DNA of 51,715 bases from an uncultured Bacteroidota bacterium (GTDB taxonomy: Bacteria > Bacteroidota > Bacteroidia > Chitinophagales > LD1): positions 1 to 51,715 of the forward strand of contig CAIXGR010000009.1 of assembly GCA_903919075.1 (NCBI GenBank), given 5' to 3'. The translations under genes were made by a program, and so were the position numbers. The number at the start of each line of letters is the position of its first letter. Position 1 is the stretch's first letter. The notes under the pieces are model-generated. The model was not told where the DNA came from. It made no database searches and saw only the letters and a list, made by a program, of their open reading frames with translations. Below, piece by piece: positions 8,925-17,785 of this stretch.

Positions 8925-9651
8925 CCGTAGGCAGCTTGTTTTTCTGGCACCGGTTTTATTGTTTATGATTTTTATGATGGTTAAATTTTACACCTGGGAA
9001 GATGAAACCTATTATCGGTTTACCGAAGAAGCCATCCCCGCATTTTTTTATTTCATTTTATTTTTTGCTTTAATGTATCAAAATGCCTGGCTTACCGGTG
9101 TTGCTATAACGTTGTGTGTTTTAAGCAGGTTTTCTATTGTATCGTTTCTTCCGTTTTTCTTTTTATGGCTGCTTTTAAATAAAGACTTTAAACGCTTCGC
9201 CAAAACAAGTGTTATTTCTTTCGGCCTGCTTTTAGTTATGTTTATCATTCCCTTTTTTATTCACTCTCCCCAATTTTTTTTAGGAATTCCCACCAGGTAC
9301 GCGGCTAATCTTGAAGCCGTTTGGCGAAATTATGATTACGATTTAAAAAGTATTTCGACACTTGGGCTGGCATATGTTTTTGGCTATTCGCACCTTACTT
9401 TAATGAGTATAGTGAGTTTAATTTTGCAGATAGCCCTGCCATGCGCATGGCTGTGGCTCTTCTTTTTTTTGAAAAAGAAACATGTAATTAATAATGGCCT
9501 GTGGGCTATGGCGGGGCTTAAGCTATCGTTGCTTATTTTTTATAACTTTATAGCAATGCCGTATATTTACCTGTTTGTTGTGCCTACTTTAGTTTCATAC
9601 CCGCTGCTTTTAGCTGTAGCTAAAGAACCGGAAGTGGGATTAGCGAATTAA
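8899..9651 (+). CDS. Polytopic membrane protein, C-terminal part (frameshifted)
   Basis: 250 residues with seven or eight hydrophobic helices, open in the +1 frame relative to the preceding ORF and overlapping it by 26 bases. It has no N-terminal targeting region of its own; the first Met lies inside what should be a continuing helix. It includes a YTWEDETYYRFTEEAIPAFF loop and ends shortly after its last helix. It reads as the second half of the same GT-C-like membrane protein. It could be made as a separate chain from its own ATG, but no promoter or ribosome site is apparent. Confidence 0.6.
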   Translation: MLFYLARINRRQLVFLAPVLLFMIFMMVKFYTWEDETYYRFTEEAIPAFFYFILFFALMYQNAWLTGVAITLCVLSRFSIVSFLPFFFLWLLLNKDFKRFAKTSVISFGLLLVMFIIPFFIHSPQFFLGIPTRYAANLEAVWRNYDYDLKSISTLGLAYVFGYSHLTLMSIVSLILQIALPCAWLWLFFFLKKKHVINNGLWAMAGLKLSLLIFYNFIAMPYIYLFVVPTLVSYPLLLAVAKEPEVGLAN

Positions 9652-9688
9652 AAGCGCTGCTTATTTTTTTATAATTTAAATACATGCT

Positions 9689-9988
9689 ATGGGATTTTTA
9701 GATCAGATGAAACAGTTAATGGAGATCAAGCAAAGAATGGAGGACGTGAAGAAAAAGCTTGATGCGATTGAGGTAGTTTGCCAAAACGACTATGTAAAAG
9801 TAATTGCTACCGGCAATAGAAAAATAAAAACCATTAGCGTTCTTAAAACAGATGACCAGGCAGCGTTGGAAAGAAATTTGCAAATTGCTATTAACGAGGC
9901 ATTGGAAAAATCTGATGCCATTATGCAAAGCGAAATGATGGGAGCCACTAAAGGCATGATGCCCAATGATATGCCGGGGTTAGGGTAG
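9689..9988 (+). CDS. YbaB/EbfC family nucleoid-associated protein
   Basis: 99 residues, the normal size for the family. The N-terminal amphipathic helix (MKQLMEIKQRMEDVKKKLD), the short beta-strand region with VKVIATGNRKIKTI, a second long helix (LQIAINEALEKSD) and a Met/Gly-rich tail match YbaB. These proteins form tweezer-shaped dimers that bind DNA. In many bacteria the gene follows dnaX and precedes recR; neither is next to it here. Confidence 0.9.
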   Translation: MGFLDQMKQLMEIKQRMEDVKKKLDAIEVVCQNDYVKVIATGNRKIKTISVLKTDDQAALERNLQIAINEALEKSDAIMQSEMMGATKGMMPNDMPGLG

Positions 9989-10059
9989 TTGCAAAGCAAA
10001 AAGGCGCCGCAATAAAAATAACATTACCATAACATTTAATGTGCGAACTTTGAATTACT

Positions 10060-10854
10060 ATGGCGCAGCCAAAACGAAAAGTAAAAGTAGCCGTAATAAG
10101 CGATGTGCACCTGGGGTTTCTGGGCTGTAAGGCCTGGGAGTTAAATAAATACCTCGATTCAATTGACCCCGAAATTTTAATTATTAACGGCGATTTTATT
10201 GATATCTGGCAATTCCGGTCGTACTACTTTCCTAAACAACATACCAGGGTTTTACAACAGGTTTTTAAGTTCGTGTCCGAAGGTGTAAAGGTGTATTATC
10301 TTACCGGTAACCATGATGAGATGTTGCGTAAATATTCGGGCCTTATTCTCGGGAATCTTATTTTAGATGATAAGCTGGTGCTTACGCTGGATGGTAAAAA
10401 GCATTGGTTTTTTCATGGCGATATTTTTGATATTACCATGCGCGGCTCGCGCTGGCTGGCCAAGCTGGGCAGCACCGGTTACGAGTTGCTGATAATCATT
10501 AATAAGCTGGTTAATTTTTTTCTTACGCTTTTTGGGCGCGAAAAAATTTCGTTTTCGCAGGCAGTAAAAGCAGCTACTAAGCGCGGCATTAAAAAACTAA
10601 ATAACTACGAACTTACCGCCGCCGAAATTGCGATAGATAATGGCTACGATTTTGTAATTAACGGCCACATACACCTACCCTGCATTAAAGAAATTACAAC
10701 CGACCGTGGCACCATAACTTATCTGAACAGCGGTGATTGGGTGGAGAACATGACAGCACTTGAATACGACGAGGGTAAATGGAAACTGGTTTGGTTTAAA
10801 GACCTGAAGTTTACCAACGACTGGTTAGGTATGGAAGAGGGAGAATTATTGTAG
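10060..10854 (+). CDS. lpxH: UDP-2,3-diacylglucosamine diphosphatase-like metallophosphoesterase (LpxH type)
   Basis: 264-residue calcineurin-like phosphoesterase with the full metal-binding motif set: Asp15 and His17 in SDVHLG, Asp45 in NGDFID, GNHDE at 83-87, a FHGDIFD segment, and NGHIHLP near residue 205. The arrangement and size match LpxH-like enzymes, which cleave UDP-2,3-diacylglucosamine to lipid X in lipid A synthesis at the inner membrane face. In Bacteroidota several paralogues of this family exist, so the exact substrate is less certain than the fold. No other lpx gene is adjacent. Confidence 0.78.
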   Translation: MAQPKRKVKVAVISDVHLGFLGCKAWELNKYLDSIDPEILIINGDFIDIWQFRSYYFPKQHTRVLQQVFKFVSEGVKVYYLTGNHDEMLRKYSGLILGNLILDDKLVLTLDGKKHWFFHGDIFDITMRGSRWLAKLGSTGYELLIIINKLVNFFLTLFGREKISFSQAVKAATKRGIKKLNNYELTAAEIAIDNGYDFVINGHIHLPCIKEITTDRGTITYLNSGDWVENMTALEYDEGKWKLVWFKDLKFTNDWLGMEEGELL

Positions 10855-10979
10855 AAAAGGCTGCAAAACACATTTAATCTTCGCTGCCGTCCTCACAAAA
10901 GTTCACTAACACAGTAGATGTTTATTTTAAATGGTATTGAAAGGGCAAACCTGATGAGCCAAACCGCTACATTTAAGTC

Positions 10980-12146
10980 ATGATGTACGAATTTCTTACT
11001 CCCATTGACAAGGAGAATATTATGGAGGGGGCTGAGCTCCACCCAGGCCAGATTGGCAACTACATTTTTATTTATGAAGGCAAAGAAGTTGAACTAAGCG
11101 ACTTTAATATTGCTTTTATAGGTATAGAGGAAGACCGCAGCTCTGTAGGCAATGCAGGTTCGGCCAAAGCGCCCGATCTTGTAAGGCGCGAGTTTTATAA
11201 ACTAACCATGCCGCCTATTGAAAGGGAATTTAAAGTAATTGACCTGGGCAATATTAAACAAGGCGATACGCCACGCGATACTTATTTTGCAATTTCGGCA
11301 GTGGTGTTGGAATTGTTGACACATAAAATTATACCGGTTATAGTTGGCGGCAGCCACGACCTTACCCTTGGGCAATATCTGGGTTATAGAAATTTAAATG
11401 CCTTGGTGAATTTAGTAGTGTTGGATGAGAAGATAGACATGATGGATGACCCTTCGAAAAAAATTGATTCGGGTTCGTACCTGATGAATATTTTTACCTA
11501 CACGCCTAATTATCTTTTTAATTACAGCCACGTAGGGTATCAAAGTTATTTGAACGATGCCAAGGCCGTTGAAACTTTAGAAGGTTTAAATTTTGATTGC
11601 CACCGGTTGGGTTTAATACGCGCCAACCTTGAGCAAACCGAGCCGATACTACGCGATGCCGATATGCTGAGTATTGATATATCGTGCATACGCCAGGCCG
11701 ATGCACCAGCCCATGCGCAGGCATCGCCGAATGGGTTTAGTGGAGAAGAACTGTGCCAGATAACCCGTTATGCAGGGTTGAGCGATAAGCTTACTTCGTT
11801 AGGAATATATGAAGTGAACCCCGGTTACGACAACAACCGGCAAACCACACAATTGGCGGCGCAAATGATTTGGTATTTTATTGAGGGCTACTACAGCCGT
11901 GTAGGCGACTATCCGCTAAACTTAGAAGAGCACCTGAAATTTACCGTGCATTTAGAAGATGCCAACCACGAACTTATTTTCTGGAAGAGCAAAAAAACTG
12001 AACGCTGGTGGATGGAGTTACCCTTTGGTAATAAAGAAAAATATGGCCGCCATCAATTAGTACCGTGCTCTTTCAACGACTACGAAATGGCCTGCGAACA
12101 GGAATTGCCCGACCGGTGGATGAAAGCTTTTACTAAGATGGTGTAA
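10980..12146 (+). CDS. Arginase-fold (formimidoylglutamase-like) protein with degraded metal site
   Basis: 388 residues, ureohydrolase superfamily, of the Bacteroidota group usually named formimidoylglutamase. The first metal-ligand motif GGSHD is intact (His126). The second, normally D-A-H-x-D, reads D-E-K-I-D with Lys at 151 in place of His. The third, normally S-x-D-x-D, reads SIDIS with Ser235 in place of the second Asp (Asp233 kept). So four of six classical Mn ligands remain. Strong conservation-like segments such as NYLFNYSHVGYQSY and ADAPAHAQASPNGFSGEE suggest a constrained protein, not a decaying one. No histidine degradation genes (hutH, hutU, hutI) are nearby. Enzyme activity is doubtful; a binding or regulatory role is possible. 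Confidence 0.8.
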   Translation: MMYEFLTPIDKENIMEGAELHPGQIGNYIFIYEGKEVELSDFNIAFIGIEEDRSSVGNAGSAKAPDLVRREFYKLTMPPIEREFKVIDLGNIKQGDTPRDTYFAISAVVLELLTHKIIPVIVGGSHDLTLGQYLGYRNLNALVNLVVLDEKIDMMDDPSKKIDSGSYLMNIFTYTPNYLFNYSHVGYQSYLNDAKAVETLEGLNFDCHRLGLIRANLEQTEPILRDADMLSIDISCIRQADAPAHAQASPNGFSGEELCQITRYAGLSDKLTSLGIYEVNPGYDNNRQTTQLAAQMIWYFIEGYYSRVGDYPLNLEEHLKFTVHLEDANHELIFWKSKKTERWWMELPFGNKEKYGRHQLVPCSFNDYEMACEQELPDRWMKAFTKMV

Positions 12147-12149
12147 TGG

Positions 12150-13145
12150 TTAAAGCGCCATCACTTCCCCCACATCCAACATTCTCAACACACCATTTAT
12201 TTTTCCTTCTTTTTCAAAAGTTTTTAAAACCCTGTAAGGTTCACCCAGCGGCTCATCGGCTAAATCGAAAGTGCCGTAGTGTATGGGGATAAATGTTTTT
12301 GCCTTCAAGTCGTGAAAAACCTGCACAGCATCTTGGGGGCTGGTGTGCACATTCTTCATCATAAATTCCGGATGATAGGCGCCCACACCAATCATGGCAA
12401 TATCAATGTTTGGAAATAGTTCAGCAATCTCTTTTGGGTAGTTGCAGTAACCCGAATCGCCTCCAAAAAAAATATTTAGCCCGTCGGCCTCAATCATAAA
12501 GCTGCCCCACAAAGTTTGATTAATATCCCAAGGGTAGCGGTTGCTCCAGTGTTTGGTGGGCAGAAAAGTAATGTTCAGATTTTTCTCTTTCAAATTATAT
12601 TGCTGGTACCAACCGGCTTCTTGAAATTTTAAATCTTTTATCCAGCCTGAAACCAGCTTACCGGTGTTGAGTGTAGTGAGTAAGGTGAAATTATTTTTCT
12701 TCGCAAGCTTTGTAAGTGTAGCATAATCGCAGTGGTCGCGGTGAGCATGCGATAACAGTACGTAATCAATATTTGTAAAATCTTCTATTACACAAGGCAT
12801 TTCGCTAAAGCGCGAAACAATGCCCGAAATTTTTCCGAATATCGGGTCAATCAATATTCGTGTGCCACGTAGTTGCATAAAAAAACTGGCATGCCCCAGC
12901 CATACTATGCAGTCATCTTTCCGGTTCAAAAAATTGTTGCCTTTGTTTACTGTCAGTCGCCATGTGTCATTCTTTTTTTCTTCGCCCTTATCGTTGCGGG
13001 TAAAGCGCCATTTTAAAAGCTTCGAAATATCGAACTTAAAATTGCCTTTGGGGTCAACAAACTGGCCATTTAGCATCATATTGCCCTTCCAATCGGGCAG
13101 TATGGTTTTTAAATTGGGGTTTTTAACATAGCTTTTTTCGGGCAT
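12150..13145 (-). CDS. Metallo-beta-lactamase fold hydrolase, NAPE-PLD/UlaG-like
   Basis: 331 residues. The metal-binding HAHRDH motif (His133, His135, Asp137, His138) follows a WLGHASFFMQ segment. HWSNRYPWDINQTLWGSF, then FGGDSGY, and a C-terminal PIHYGTFDLADEP complete the pattern of the N-acyl-phosphatidylethanolamine phospholipase D group. Bacterial members are predicted phosphodiesterases or lactonases and substrates are mostly untested. There is no signal peptide, so it should be cytoplasmic. It converges on the arginase-like gene with only three bases between the stops. Confidence 0.85.
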   Translation of the reverse strand: MPEKSYVKNPNLKTILPDWKGNMMLNGQFVDPKGNFKFDISKLLKWRFTRNDKGEEKKNDTWRLTVNKGNNFLNRKDDCIVWLGHASFFMQLRGTRILIDPIFGKISGIVSRFSEMPCVIEDFTNIDYVLLSHAHRDHCDYATLTKLAKKNNFTLLTTLNTGKLVSGWIKDLKFQEAGWYQQYNLKEKNLNITFLPTKHWSNRYPWDINQTLWGSFMIEADGLNIFFGGDSGYCNYPKEIAELFPNIDIAMIGVGAYHPEFMMKNVHTSPQDAVQVFHDLKAKTFIPIHYGTFDLADEPLGEPYRVLKTFEKEGKINGVLRMLDVGEVMAL

Positions 13146-13284
13146 GGCTGATAGAAATTATTTTGGCTGTTTCTCGAAGGCAAATTCGTGAAAAATTATT
13201 TGAAAAGAGCTATTGTAAGGAACCCCTGCCCGGAAAGGATAATAGTTATCTTAGTTATACGTTATATTTAGCTAAATTATATAT

Positions 13285-14853
13285 ATGCGGTCATGCTTCT
13301 TTGTGTTGGTTTGTACTTGTTTGTTTCATTATGCGGCAGAAGCTCAAGCCAATTATTTAGATACTTTATACCGACCGTATGATTTTGCATGGGATTTAAA
13401 TTATGGCAATACTCTTAAGTTAAACGATACGAGTTATGTTATTACCGGATATGGTCTCACAATGCAAAATCATTTTATATTTAATCTTTTTGCCATTAAC
13501 TTAAAAGGTGATACGCTGTGGGATAAAAGCTATGATTTTGGTTCCAAGGATTTATTTGCTGCTTATAAAGCCGTTTTGGACAATGATAAAAATATACTGA
13601 TTGCGGGTCCCTTTTTCAATGACAGCTTGCAAGGGTACCAGGCAATGCTATTTAAGACTGATTCAATGGGCAACAAAAAATGGCTGAAAACTTACGGAAT
13701 CTCGCATTATGGACATTATCAGGGTTTATTTGCCTACGTTCCTATAGCAACTATTGATAGACATTATTTGATAGCCAGTACCTTAGGCATTGATTCGGTC
13801 AATGCAGATTTTTTAGTTATTAAAACCGACACAAACGGCAATGAGGAAAGCCGTTGGCAATATGGCACACCAAAATATGAAACATTATGGGCCGGGATTC
13901 AAGCCATTGATTCAGGATTTATATTTGCCGGTGAAACCACAGTTTCAGATACCCCCGATTTTTACACATTTAGCATTTATACTATGAAGGTTGATAAGAA
14001 CGGCAACGAATTATGGAAAGCCATTTATGCTTCGCCTTACGACACCACCAACAACCGGCATATTACAGATGCTGTAACTAATGATGTTATAGAGGATACA
14101 GATGGGTATGTTTTTGTCGGTCATAGATATTCGCGCAGAAATTATGTTTTACATTCCAGCCCTTTTGCTTACTTAAAGGCATGGGTAGCAAAGTTGGATA
14201 AACAAACCGGCCACATTATTTGGGAGCAAAATATCGGCATTAATAATGCCACGTATCAGCGATTTTACAAAATTACCAAAACCAGTGATGGCGGTTATGC
14301 GGCTTGTGGTATACAAGCTTTTAGCAATCAAAACACTACTAACGATAGTTGGCTGGTTAAAACAAATACCTTCGGCGATTCGATTTGGTCAAGAAGGTTT
14401 TATTATGCAAATGATACATCGTTGGAGACCGAATTTTACAGCATTACACAAACGTATGATGACGGCTATTTGATTAGTGGCTTTGCTTATGATTATAATG
14501 GCGACCCGTTTCCATGGGTAATAATAACTGACAGTATGGGTTGCTTAATACCGGGTTGCGATACATTGACTGTTAATGATATTAAAGTATTGCCGGATGA
14601 TAAAGTTGGAGTAGTCATTTACCCTAACCCAGCAAGTAATGTGGCCTATATATTAATAAAAAGCGATATAGATGTGCTTGATTTATCATTTAGAATATAT
14701 GCTCTTACTGGCCAGATTGTAACCACCAAAACTTCCGCTATCACAGATGTAACTTACCTGCTAAACACCAGTAACTTTGCCAAAGGTGTGTATTTGGTTG
14801 ATGTAATGAGCCAGGGGAAGGTGGTTACGACTAGGAGGTTGGTAAAAGAATGA
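13285..14853 (+). CDS. Secreted T9SS cargo with beta-propeller-like repeats
   Basis: 522 residues. An N-terminal signal peptide (MRSCFFVLVCTCLFHYAAEA) precedes a repeated pattern in which strands of the form 'xxIxxTGYG' alternate with 'KTDxxGNxxWxKxYG' (TDSMGNKKW, TDTNGNEESRW, VDKNGNELW, KTNTFGDSIW), as in Bacteroidota beta-propeller proteins of unknown substrate. A type A T9SS sorting domain closes it: VIYPNPAS near residue 450 and GVYLVDVMSQGKVVTTRRLVKE-like final strands. It would cross the outer membrane through the type IX system and be anchored or released. The start is chosen for the signal peptide. Confidence 0.85.
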   Translation: MRSCFFVLVCTCLFHYAAEAQANYLDTLYRPYDFAWDLNYGNTLKLNDTSYVITGYGLTMQNHFIFNLFAINLKGDTLWDKSYDFGSKDLFAAYKAVLDNDKNILIAGPFFNDSLQGYQAMLFKTDSMGNKKWLKTYGISHYGHYQGLFAYVPIATIDRHYLIASTLGIDSVNADFLVIKTDTNGNEESRWQYGTPKYETLWAGIQAIDSGFIFAGETTVSDTPDFYTFSIYTMKVDKNGNELWKAIYASPYDTTNNRHITDAVTNDVIEDTDGYVFVGHRYSRRNYVLHSSPFAYLKAWVAKLDKQTGHIIWEQNIGINNATYQRFYKITKTSDGGYAACGIQAFSNQNTTNDSWLVKTNTFGDSIWSRRFYYANDTSLETEFYSITQTYDDGYLISGFAYDYNGDPFPWVIITDSMGCLIPGCDTLTVNDIKVLPDDKVGVVIYPNPASNVAYILIKSDIDVLDLSFRIYALTGQIVTTKTSAITDVTYLLNTSNFAKGVYLVDVMSQGKVVTTRRLVKE

Positions 14854-14969
14854 AACCAACTCTTTTTAAATTAATTGTTTCCCCTTTGGAAAGGCTGACG
14901 GGGTAGAAGGAGATGATTTTGGGTGCGTTCTACTAACAAAATAATCAATAACTCTTATACATTCGCGGA

Positions 14970-15800
14970 ATGTTTGGCAAAGATAAAGATGGCAACCCCG
15001 AAGGCGAAATGGGTTTCTTCGACCATGTTGAGGCGCTGCGCTGGCACCTGATACGGTCGGCGATTGCCATTTTGGTTTGTGCTTCGGTAGTAGGCATCTT
15101 TTACGAGTTCGTTTTTAATAATATTATTCTCGGCATACAATCTAAAAATTTTCCTACCTACCGGTTGCTGTGCTGGGTATCGCAAAAACTGCACCTTAGC
15201 AAAGACATTTGCATTGACCATGACATGATTATTCCGTTGCAAAACACGGCCATGTTTGGTCAGGTAACTTTGCTGTTTCAATATTCAATAATTATTGGTT
15301 TGGTAATGGCTTTCCCATATGTGATATGGGAGCTATGGCGCTTTGTAGCGCCTGCATTGCAAGAGAAAGAAGCCAAAAAAACGGGGCAGATAATATTGGC
15401 GTGTTCGGGTTTCTTTTTTGTAGGGGTTCTGTTTTGTTACTTTATTATTATTCCTTTCTCCATCAACTTCGCAGTTGGTTTTTCTATTAGCCCAACTATT
15501 AAAAACAATTTTACTATCGAAAACTACATCGACTTTTTTTCGGTAATGTTACTGGCTATAGGCGCGGTGTTCGAGTTGCCGATGGTGGTTTATTTCCTCT
15601 CGAAAATAGGCATATTAAAAGCCGCTGTAATGCGCAAAAGCCGCAGATACGCCATATTGGTTATTGTAATTGTGGCTGGTGTAATAACGCCTTCGCCCGA
15701 TGTGTTTACACAATGTTTGGTGGCGGTGCCAATTTATATTTTGTTTGAGTTTAGCATTTTTATTGCTGCGCGTAATGAACGCAATAGCCAACGCGCGTAA
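14970..15800 (+). CDS. tatC: Sec-independent protein translocase TatC
   Basis: 276 residues with six transmembrane helices. The family signature starts at FFDHVEALRWHLIRS (about residue 17, containing the conserved Glu). Further landmarks are FPYVIWELWRFVAPAL in the first cytoplasmic loop, FELPMVVYFLSKIGI, and TPSPDVFTQ before the last helix. TatC is the receptor for twin-arginine signal peptides and works with TatA/TatB, which are not in the window. Compared with E. coli TatC there is an extra periplasmic insert of about 40 residues after helix 1 with three cysteines. rpiB begins 20 bases downstream and is likely co-transcribed. Confidence 0.97.
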   Translation: MFGKDKDGNPEGEMGFFDHVEALRWHLIRSAIAILVCASVVGIFYEFVFNNIILGIQSKNFPTYRLLCWVSQKLHLSKDICIDHDMIIPLQNTAMFGQVTLLFQYSIIIGLVMAFPYVIWELWRFVAPALQEKEAKKTGQIILACSGFFFVGVLFCYFIIIPFSINFAVGFSISPTIKNNFTIENYIDFFSVMLLAIGAVFELPMVVYFLSKIGILKAAVMRKSRRYAILVIVIVAGVITPSPDVFTQCLVAVPIYILFEFSIFIAARNERNSQRA

Positions 15801-15820
15801 TTTATTAATACAAATACTTT

Positions 15821-16252
15821 ATGAGTAAAATAGCAATAGGCGGCGACCATGCTGGCTTTGAATACAAGGCCGAGCTAATAAAATATCTTACCGAAAAAGG
15901 ACATGAAGTGAAAGACTTCGGCCCTTACAGCAACCAATCATGCGACTACCCTGATTTTGCACACCCATTGGCTACCGAAGTTGAAAAAGGAAACTTTGAA
16001 TTTGGTATTTTAATTTGCGGCAGCGCCAACGGCGTAGCTATGACCGCCAATAAACACCAGGGCATACGCGCAGCACTGGTATGGAAAAAAGAAGTAGCCG
16101 AACTTGCCCGCCAACACAACAACGCCAACATAATTTGCCTACCGGCGCGTTTTATTTCATTAGATGAAGCGAAAACTTTTGCCGATGCTTTTTTAAATAC
16201 TGCATTTGAAGGCGGAAGGCATCAGAACAGGGTGGATAAGATTGCGTGTTGA
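15821..16252 (+). CDS. rpiB: Ribose-5-phosphate isomerase B
   Basis: 143 residues, full length for the RpiB/LacA family. The N-terminus IAIGGDHAGFEYKAEL, the SCDYPDFAHPLA segment, the catalytic Cys in ICGSANGVAMTANK and the NNANIICLPAR region are all present. It interconverts ribose-5-phosphate and ribulose-5-phosphate in the non-oxidative pentose phosphate pathway in the cytoplasm. It probably shares a transcript with tatC. Confidence 0.96.
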   Translation: MSKIAIGGDHAGFEYKAELIKYLTEKGHEVKDFGPYSNQSCDYPDFAHPLATEVEKGNFEFGILICGSANGVAMTANKHQGIRAALVWKKEVAELARQHNNANIICLPARFISLDEAKTFADAFLNTAFEGGRHQNRVDKIAC

Positions 16253-16312
16253 GAACCGGCACCCCGCATTTTCTTTTGGCTCTGGTTTCCACTTTAGGAG
16301 ACGGAAGGGTTT

Positions 16313-17671
16313 TTAAATTATCTCCAAATACCTCTTCAACTCCCAATCGGTAACTACTTTGGCAAATTGTTTCCATTCCCACTCGCGGCTTTGGGCAAAG
16401 TGCGTTACAAATTTTTCGCCGAAAAGCTGGTTGGCTATTTTACTTTCTTTCATGGTTTGTGTGGCTTCCCATAAATTGCGGGGTAAGGTGCCGTTGCTTA
16501 AATCGCGGTAGCCATTGCCTTTGGTGGCAGGCTGTTTTAGTTTCAAATTATTTTTAATGCCATACAATCCGGCAGCGAGGCAGGCGGCCATAGCCAGGTA
16601 CGGATTGGTGTCGCTGCCTACTACGCGCGTTTCGAGGCGCGTTGCTTTACTGCTACCGGGTAGGGCGCGCAAAGCAACTGTCCGGTTATCAATACCCCAG
16701 GTAAGCGTGGTGGGCGCCCAAGCGCCTTCAACCAAACGCTTGTACGAGTTGATGGTGGGCGCAACCATTGGCAAAATATGCGGCAAACAAAAAAGCTGAC
16801 CGGCCAGATAGCTGCGGAACAAATCGCTCATTTTGTTTTTGTCTTTATCGGCATAGAAAAGATTTTTAGATGATTTTCTATCCCATAAAGATTGATGCAC
16901 GTGCCCGCTGCAACCGGCAAGGTTTTCGCTAACCTTGGCCATGAAAGTTGCTATGATGCCGTGCTTATAACCAATTTCTTTTACTGCGGTTTTAAATAAA
17001 GTTGCCCGGTCGGCAGCTTCAAGTATACCTGAGTAAGCAATGGCAGCCTCATAAACACCGGGACCGGTTTCAGTATGCAGGCCCTCAATAGGCACATCAA
17101 ATTTTTTAAGGTCGGCGAATAAAGAAGTAAAAAAATCATTCCGGTAGCTGCTGCGCAGAAGTGAGTAGCCAAACATGCCCGGTGTTAGCGGGGTAAGGTT
17201 GGTATAGTTTTTATCTTTTAAACTTTGCGGTGTTTCGGCAAAATTAAACCACTCAAACTCCTGACTGAAGTATGGCGTGTAGCCTGCTTTTTCGGCATCA
17301 ATAACTACACTTTTTAATAACTGCCGTGGGCAAACCTGCAATGGCGAATCGTTATCGGTTACAAAATCGGCCATAAAAAATGGCACGTTATCCTCCCACG
17401 GAATTTTTCGGAAGGTACGTAAATCAACCGTTGCTTTGGCATCGGGGTAGCCGGTGTGCCAGCCGGTGTAGCTGCTGTTGTCGTAAGCAGTGTCAACTAC
17501 ATCCCAACCAAAAACCACATCGCAAAAACCAAGTGCGCCGTTAAGTGCCGATAAAAATTTTTCGGTGCTAATGTATTTGCCGCGCAACACGCCATCCAAA
17601 TCGGTTACTGCAATTTTTACTTTACCGGAGGGATGATTTTTTACGTAGTCTATAATTTGTTTTTCGGTCAT
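16313..17671 (-). CDS. Glutamine synthetase family ligase (gamma-glutamyl-amine synthetase-like)
   Basis: 452 residues with the GS beta-grasp N-terminal domain and catalytic domain: ETGPGVYEAAI (metal-binding Glu), GCSGHVHQSLWD (ATP/ammonia-site His), NSYKRLVEGAWAP, and RLETRVVGSDTNPYLAMAA (C-terminal Arg/Glu motif). It lacks the GlnA tail with the adenylylation loop. The opening IAVTDLDGVLRGKY and length match the PuuA/GlnA4-like branch that couples glutamate to amines rather than ammonia. It lies just downstream of the ethanolamine-permease-like gene in the same orientation (gap about 115 bases) and near a divergent aldehyde dehydrogenase. That context favours gamma-glutamylation of an amine such as ethanolamine; the substrate is inference. 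Confidence 0.82.
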   Translation of the reverse strand: MTEKQIIDYVKNHPSGKVKIAVTDLDGVLRGKYISTEKFLSALNGALGFCDVVFGWDVVDTAYDNSSYTGWHTGYPDAKATVDLRTFRKIPWEDNVPFFMADFVTDNDSPLQVCPRQLLKSVVIDAEKAGYTPYFSQEFEWFNFAETPQSLKDKNYTNLTPLTPGMFGYSLLRSSYRNDFFTSLFADLKKFDVPIEGLHTETGPGVYEAAIAYSGILEAADRATLFKTAVKEIGYKHGIIATFMAKVSENLAGCSGHVHQSLWDRKSSKNLFYADKDKNKMSDLFRSYLAGQLFCLPHILPMVAPTINSYKRLVEGAWAPTTLTWGIDNRTVALRALPGSSKATRLETRVVGSDTNPYLAMAACLAAGLYGIKNNLKLKQPATKGNGYRDLSNGTLPRNLWEATQTMKESKIANQLFGEKFVTHFAQSREWEWKQFAKVVTDWELKRYLEII

Positions 17672-17754
17672 ATGTTGGTGCTTTATGGTGAAGCTAATTT
17701 AAAGTATGTTATAATAATGCATTAGGATTATTTATGGGTGCCCGCACCCTCTAA

Positions 17755-17782
17755 CTCCCTAAAGGGAGAACCGGCTCCCCGC
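17755..17782. repeat. REP-like hairpin and GAGAACCGGC repeat
   Basis: A CTCCC/GGGAG hairpin (17755-17768) runs into GAGAACCGGCTCCCCGC (17766-17782). A nearly identical 17-mer, differing at one base, lies at 16251-16267 on the other side of the glutamine-synthetase-like gene, in the same orientation. Confidence 0.45.
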
Positions 17783-17785
17783 GAC

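Noticed and set aside
13163-13360. 65-codon ORF before and overlapping the T9SS cargo start
   Set aside because: It overlaps the signal peptide of the real gene in another frame and has no recognisable features.
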